From the NCBI RefSeq assembly GCF_001279725.1, contig NZ_LGDE01000062.1, positions 1 through 8,062 of the forward strand: 8,062 nucleotides of DNA, read 5' to 3'. The translations under genes were made by a program, and so were the position numbers. Below the pieces are notes generated by a model. The model saw nothing but the letters and a program-made list of their open reading frames with translations. It was not told the origin of the DNA and did no database searches. Source of the DNA: Streptomyces sp. WM4235. Lineage in GTDB: Bacteria; Actinomycetota; Actinomycetes; Streptomycetales; Streptomycetaceae. Of the stretch, positions 5,387 to 8,062 are shown piece after piece. The first letter of the stretch is position 1, and each line of letters starts with the position of its first letter.

Positions 5387-6640
5387 GTGAACACAGACGT
5401 GACGTACCGGTCGTACGTGAGAACGGCCGCCGCTGACTTGGCCGGCCGGAGCGAGGTCCGCATGGCCCAACTCGCCAGGGCGACCGAGCAACTGGATCCG
5501 CCGTTCGCCGTGGTGGACCTGGATGCCTTCGACTCGAACGCCTCCGACCTGGTGCGCAGGGCGGGCGGCCGTGCCACCATCCGCCTGGCCAGCAAGTCAG
5601 TGCGCAGCCGTAACTTGATCAAACGTGCCGCGGAGCGGGAGGGGTATCACGGCATTCTAGCCTTCACCTTGCCCGAAGCGCTGTGGCTGGCAGAAGACCA
5701 CACCGATGTGGTCATCGGATATCCGACCGCGGACCGTACCGCGCTGAAGCAGCTCGCGGCGGACGACCGCGCCGCCTCACGTGTCACCCTCATGATCGAC
5801 TCCGTCGGCCAACTGGACTTCATCGATGCCACGGTGGGTCGTTCCCGCCCTGACATCCGCGTTTGCATCGACTTGGACGCCGCGCTGGAACTGGCAGGCG
5901 GCCGACTCCACATAGGCCCTTATCGCTCTCCTGTCCGCACCCCCCGACAAGCTGCGGAGCTCGCCCGGGCGATCGTGGGCCGAGCCGGGTTCACACTCGT
6001 CGGCGTCATGTCCTACGAAGGACAGATCGCCGGGCAGGGCGACAACCAACCCGGTTCACCTCTCAAGCGAGCCGCAGTCCGCGCGATGCAGCGCCTCTCC
6101 ACCCGTGAGCTGGCCGAACGCCGCGCCGCGGTCATCGCCGCCGTCCAGACCATCGCACCGCTGGAATTCGTCAACGGCGGCGGCACGGGCTCCATCGAGC
6201 AAACCGCGTCCGAACACGTCATCACCGAGATCGGCGCCGGATCAGGCCTTTACGGTCCCGGACTCTTCGACCACTACCGATGGTTCCGGCCCCGCCCCTC
6301 TGCCTACTTCGTCATGTCCGTGGTGCGCCGCCCGACCAACAAGATCGCCACCGTCCTCGGAGGTGGATGGATCGCCTCCGGCCCGCCCGCCGCCGACCGC
6401 GTGCCCACGTTGAGCTGGCCCCAGGGGCTTCGGATGAACGCCCTGGAAGGGGCCGGGGAAACCCAGACGCCGGTGCAGGGCACGGCAGCGCACGACCTAC
6501 GACTCGGTGACCATGTCTGGTTCCGGCATGCCAAAGCCGGCGAACTGTGCGAGCGCGTCAACGACATCCACCTCGTGTCCGGCTCGCAGATCGTCGACCG
6601 GGTCTCGACCTACCGCGGTGAAGGACACGCCTTCCTCTGA
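5387..6640 (+). CDS. PLP-dependent amino acid deaminase/aldolase (D-threonine aldolase / D-serine dehydratase-like fold)
   Basis: Cytosolic enzyme of 417 residues with an alanine-racemase-like N-terminal barrel and a D-serine-dehydratase-like C-terminal domain. The N-terminal core begins PPFAVVDLDAFDSNASDLVR (38-57) and TIRLASKSVRSR (64-75), with Lys70 the likely PLP Schiff-base lysine. Further conserved segments are VMSYEGQIAGQGD in mid-protein, EFVNGGGTGSI and EIGAGSGLYGPGLFDHY (PLP phosphate and ring contacts), and the C-terminal RHAKAGELCERVNDIHLV (380-397). There, His381 and Cys388 fit the metal-binding pair of this fold. Family members cleave or deaminate D-amino or beta-hydroxy amino acids; the substrate is not predictable. 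GTG at 5387 is chosen because AAGGG lies six bases before it; an ATG at 5363 in the same frame lacks a comparable site. It is followed after 27 bases by an MFS transporter, so the two are probably co-transcribed. Confidence 0.88.
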   Translation: MNTDVTYRSYVRTAAADLAGRSEVRMAQLARATEQLDPPFAVVDLDAFDSNASDLVRRAGGRATIRLASKSVRSRNLIKRAAEREGYHGILAFTLPEALWLAEDHTDVVIGYPTADRTALKQLAADDRAASRVTLMIDSVGQLDFIDATVGRSRPDIRVCIDLDAALELAGGRLHIGPYRSPVRTPRQAAELARAIVGRAGFTLVGVMSYEGQIAGQGDNQPGSPLKRAAVRAMQRLSTRELAERRAAVIAAVQTIAPLEFVNGGGTGSIEQTASEHVITEIGAGSGLYGPGLFDHYRWFRPRPSAYFVMSVVRRPTNKIATVLGGGWIASGPPAADRVPTLSWPQGLRMNALEGAGETQTPVQGTAAHDLRLGDHVWFRHAKAGELCERVNDIHLVSGSQIVDRVSTYRGEGHAFL

Positions 6641-6667
6641 CTCCATCCAGGCCCTCCCGGAGGCCCG

Positions 6668-7942
6668 ATGACCGCCAAGTTCGAATCCCCGCTGACTGTC
6701 ACGGCGGCATCCGCCGAACGGGCTTCCGCCCAAGGACCAACCGAGCCCGTCACCCGTGGCTGGACCACCTTGTTCGGCCTGATCTGGTTCGGCCACTGGA
6801 TGGCGAATCTCGTCCCCCTCCAGCTGCTGCTCCCCATGCAGATGGAAGCGATCGATCCGGCATCCAAGGTCCGTGACTTCGCCATAGTCAACGGCATCTC
6901 CGGTGTCGTCGCCCTGATCGCCCTGCCCCTGTGCGGTGCACTGTGCGACCGCTCCCGCAACCGCTTCGGCCGACGGCGCCTCTCGATCGTCGCCGGCGCC
7001 CTCACGTTCGCCGCAGGACTGGTCGTCACCGGCCGGCAGACCACCGTGACGGGCGTCAGCGTGGCATGGTCGGCCAGCCTATTGGGGCTCAGCGCCGCCA
7101 CCGCCGGACTGACGGCTGTCATCGCCGACCGTGTTCCCGAACGCCAGCGCGGAAACATATCCAGTGCCATCTACGGCCCCCAGGCCCTCGGCGTGGTGGC
7201 CGGGATCGCCATCATCTCGTCCTTCGGCCTCGCCCCCGCGACCGGCTACATCGTCCTCGCGGCTCTCCTGATCGCTTGTACCGTGCCGTTCCTGGTGGTC
7301 CACCGCGATGCCGGATACGGAGCAGAGCCCCGACTGCGGCTGAGCACACTGATCGTGTCCATGGCCAGCTCACTCAAGAACCGCGAATTCGCCTGGGCCT
7401 TCGGGGGACGGCTGCTGGTCAACCTGGCCAACTCACTGGGCACCTGCTACATGCTCTACTTCCTTACCGACCATCTGAAGGTCTCGGATCCGGAGACCAG
7501 CCTCCTGACCGCCACCGGTGTCTACGTACTGGCCGGGGTGCTGGCCACCACGGTGGCCGGTGTCCTGTCGGACCGTCTCGGCCGACGACGGATCTTCGTC
7601 GCATCGGCCGCGATCCTCCAAGCCGTCTCTGGCTTCCTCCTGGCCGGCTCCCCTGCCATGTCGACCACGCTGATCGCTTCGGCACTCATGGGCGGCGGCT
7701 TCGGCGCCTACATGGCCGTCGACCAGGCCCTGATCACGCAAGTCCTGCCCGATGCCGAAAACCGAGCAAAGGATCTCGGCATCATGAACATCGGCTCGGT
7801 CGTCCCCCCGACACTGGCTCCTCTGATCGCCAGCTTCATCATCACCGAAGAAGGAGGGGGCTATCCGCTGCTCTTCACCACCGTCGGCGCGATGGCAGTG
7901 GTCGGCGCAGCACTCGTCTACCGCATTCGTTCCGTCAGGTGA
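6668..7942 (+). CDS. MFS transporter
   Basis: Major facilitator superfamily carrier of 424 residues, the usual size for 12 membrane helices. Hydrophobic segments are evident at about 32-56, 74-93, 106-122, 130-152, 170-187, 192-210, 245-267, 280-300, 309-327, 333-352, 372-393 and 400-419. The cytoplasmic loop 2-3 signature GALCDRSRNRFGRRR (90-104) is repeated in the second half as GVLSDRLGRRR (298-308), the classical two-fold MFS pattern. The segment AVDQALITQVLPDAENRAKD (350-369) resembles the SLC45/sugar-carrier-like MFS proteins common in actinobacteria, which is a weak hint of a sugar or polyol-like substrate. ATG at 6668 follows GGAGG (6659-6663) at a short 4-base spacing. It lies directly downstream of the aldolase-family enzyme, so it probably moves that enzyme's substrate or product. 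Direction and substrate are unknown. Confidence 0.92.
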   Translation: MTAKFESPLTVTAASAERASAQGPTEPVTRGWTTLFGLIWFGHWMANLVPLQLLLPMQMEAIDPASKVRDFAIVNGISGVVALIALPLCGALCDRSRNRFGRRRLSIVAGALTFAAGLVVTGRQTTVTGVSVAWSASLLGLSAATAGLTAVIADRVPERQRGNISSAIYGPQALGVVAGIAIISSFGLAPATGYIVLAALLIACTVPFLVVHRDAGYGAEPRLRLSTLIVSMASSLKNREFAWAFGGRLLVNLANSLGTCYMLYFLTDHLKVSDPETSLLTATGVYVLAGVLATTVAGVLSDRLGRRRIFVASAAILQAVSGFLLAGSPAMSTTLIASALMGGGFGAYMAVDQALITQVLPDAENRAKDLGIMNIGSVVPPTLAPLIASFIITEEGGGYPLLFTTVGAMAVVGAALVYRIRSVR

Positions 7943-8048
7943 GAACACAGGAGGTCCGCCAGAACCCGGAAGCGCCCCGACATCTGAGCCCTGAAGTCCC
8001 CAAGGACGCTCCAGACGAATTGGTTCACTTCACCCATACGAGGCAGAC

Positions 8049-8062
8049 ATGATCCACGGCAC
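8049..8062 (+). CDS. Start of a further gene, truncated by the window end
   Basis: ATG at 8049 is preceded by GAGG (8040-8043) at five bases, a good ribosome binding site, and continues as Met-Ile-His-Gly without a stop to the last base. It follows the MFS stop by 106 bases on the same strand, so it may belong to the same transcription unit. Too little sequence is present to name a product. Confidence 0.5.

Noticed and set aside
6931..8052. 373-codon + strand frame overlapping the MFS gene
   Set aside because: Composition is Arg/Pro/His-rich and has no membrane helices; the MFS frame explains the region.
1..8062. CRISPR array or tandem repeat cluster
   Set aside because: No regularly spaced direct repeats were seen anywhere in the window.

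Overview
The window looks like chromosomal DNA from a Streptomyces or a close high-GC actinomycete. Codon third positions are overwhelmingly G or C, GTG is used as a start, ribosome binding sites are GGAG/GAGG-like, and the gene families (HAMP histidine kinase, TAXI lipoprotein, TetR/DJ-1 pair, IS3 relic, MFS carrier) are typical of that group. This is inferred from sequence style, not from a database match.

Left part (1-2447): a membrane sensor histidine kinase on the + strand meets a TAXI-type solute-binding lipoprotein on the - strand, with only 11 bases between their stop codons. No TRAP membrane subunits are present, so the pair looks more like a ligand-sensing module than a transporter. 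The first 66 bases are abnormal. They read as the reverse complement of the missing kinase N-terminus and are bounded by a 14-base inverted repeat, so they are either an invertible or rearranged segment or, more likely, a contig-end chimera.

Middle (2448-3471): a decayed, multiply frameshifted relic of an IS3-family transposase is followed by about 410 bases without a gene. That stretch contains a strong 11-bp hairpin and a motif cluster that weakly resembles the 5' half of an actinobacterial TPP riboswitch, with no thiamine gene beside it.

Regulator and stress module (3472-4956): a TetR-family regulator is divergent from a DJ-1/PfpI (Hsp31-like) protein. The shared intergenic region holds a recognisable promoter (TTGATT-17-TAGCAT) for the DJ-1 gene, with two copies of the same imperfect palindrome (CGAACC-N4-GGTTTGA) placed over its -35 and start-site regions. 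This is a convincing TetR operator layout.

Right part (4957-8062): about 430 bases follow with no confident gene, apart from a minus-strand open stretch that may be the tail of a disrupted gene. Then comes a + strand operon: a PLP-dependent D-threonine-aldolase/D-serine-dehydratase-like enzyme (amino acid deaminase/aldolase family), an MFS transporter 27 bases downstream, and the first codons of a further gene cut off by the window end. The simplest reading is uptake or export plus breakdown of a small amino-acid-like or sugar-like compound. The substrate cannot be read from sequence.
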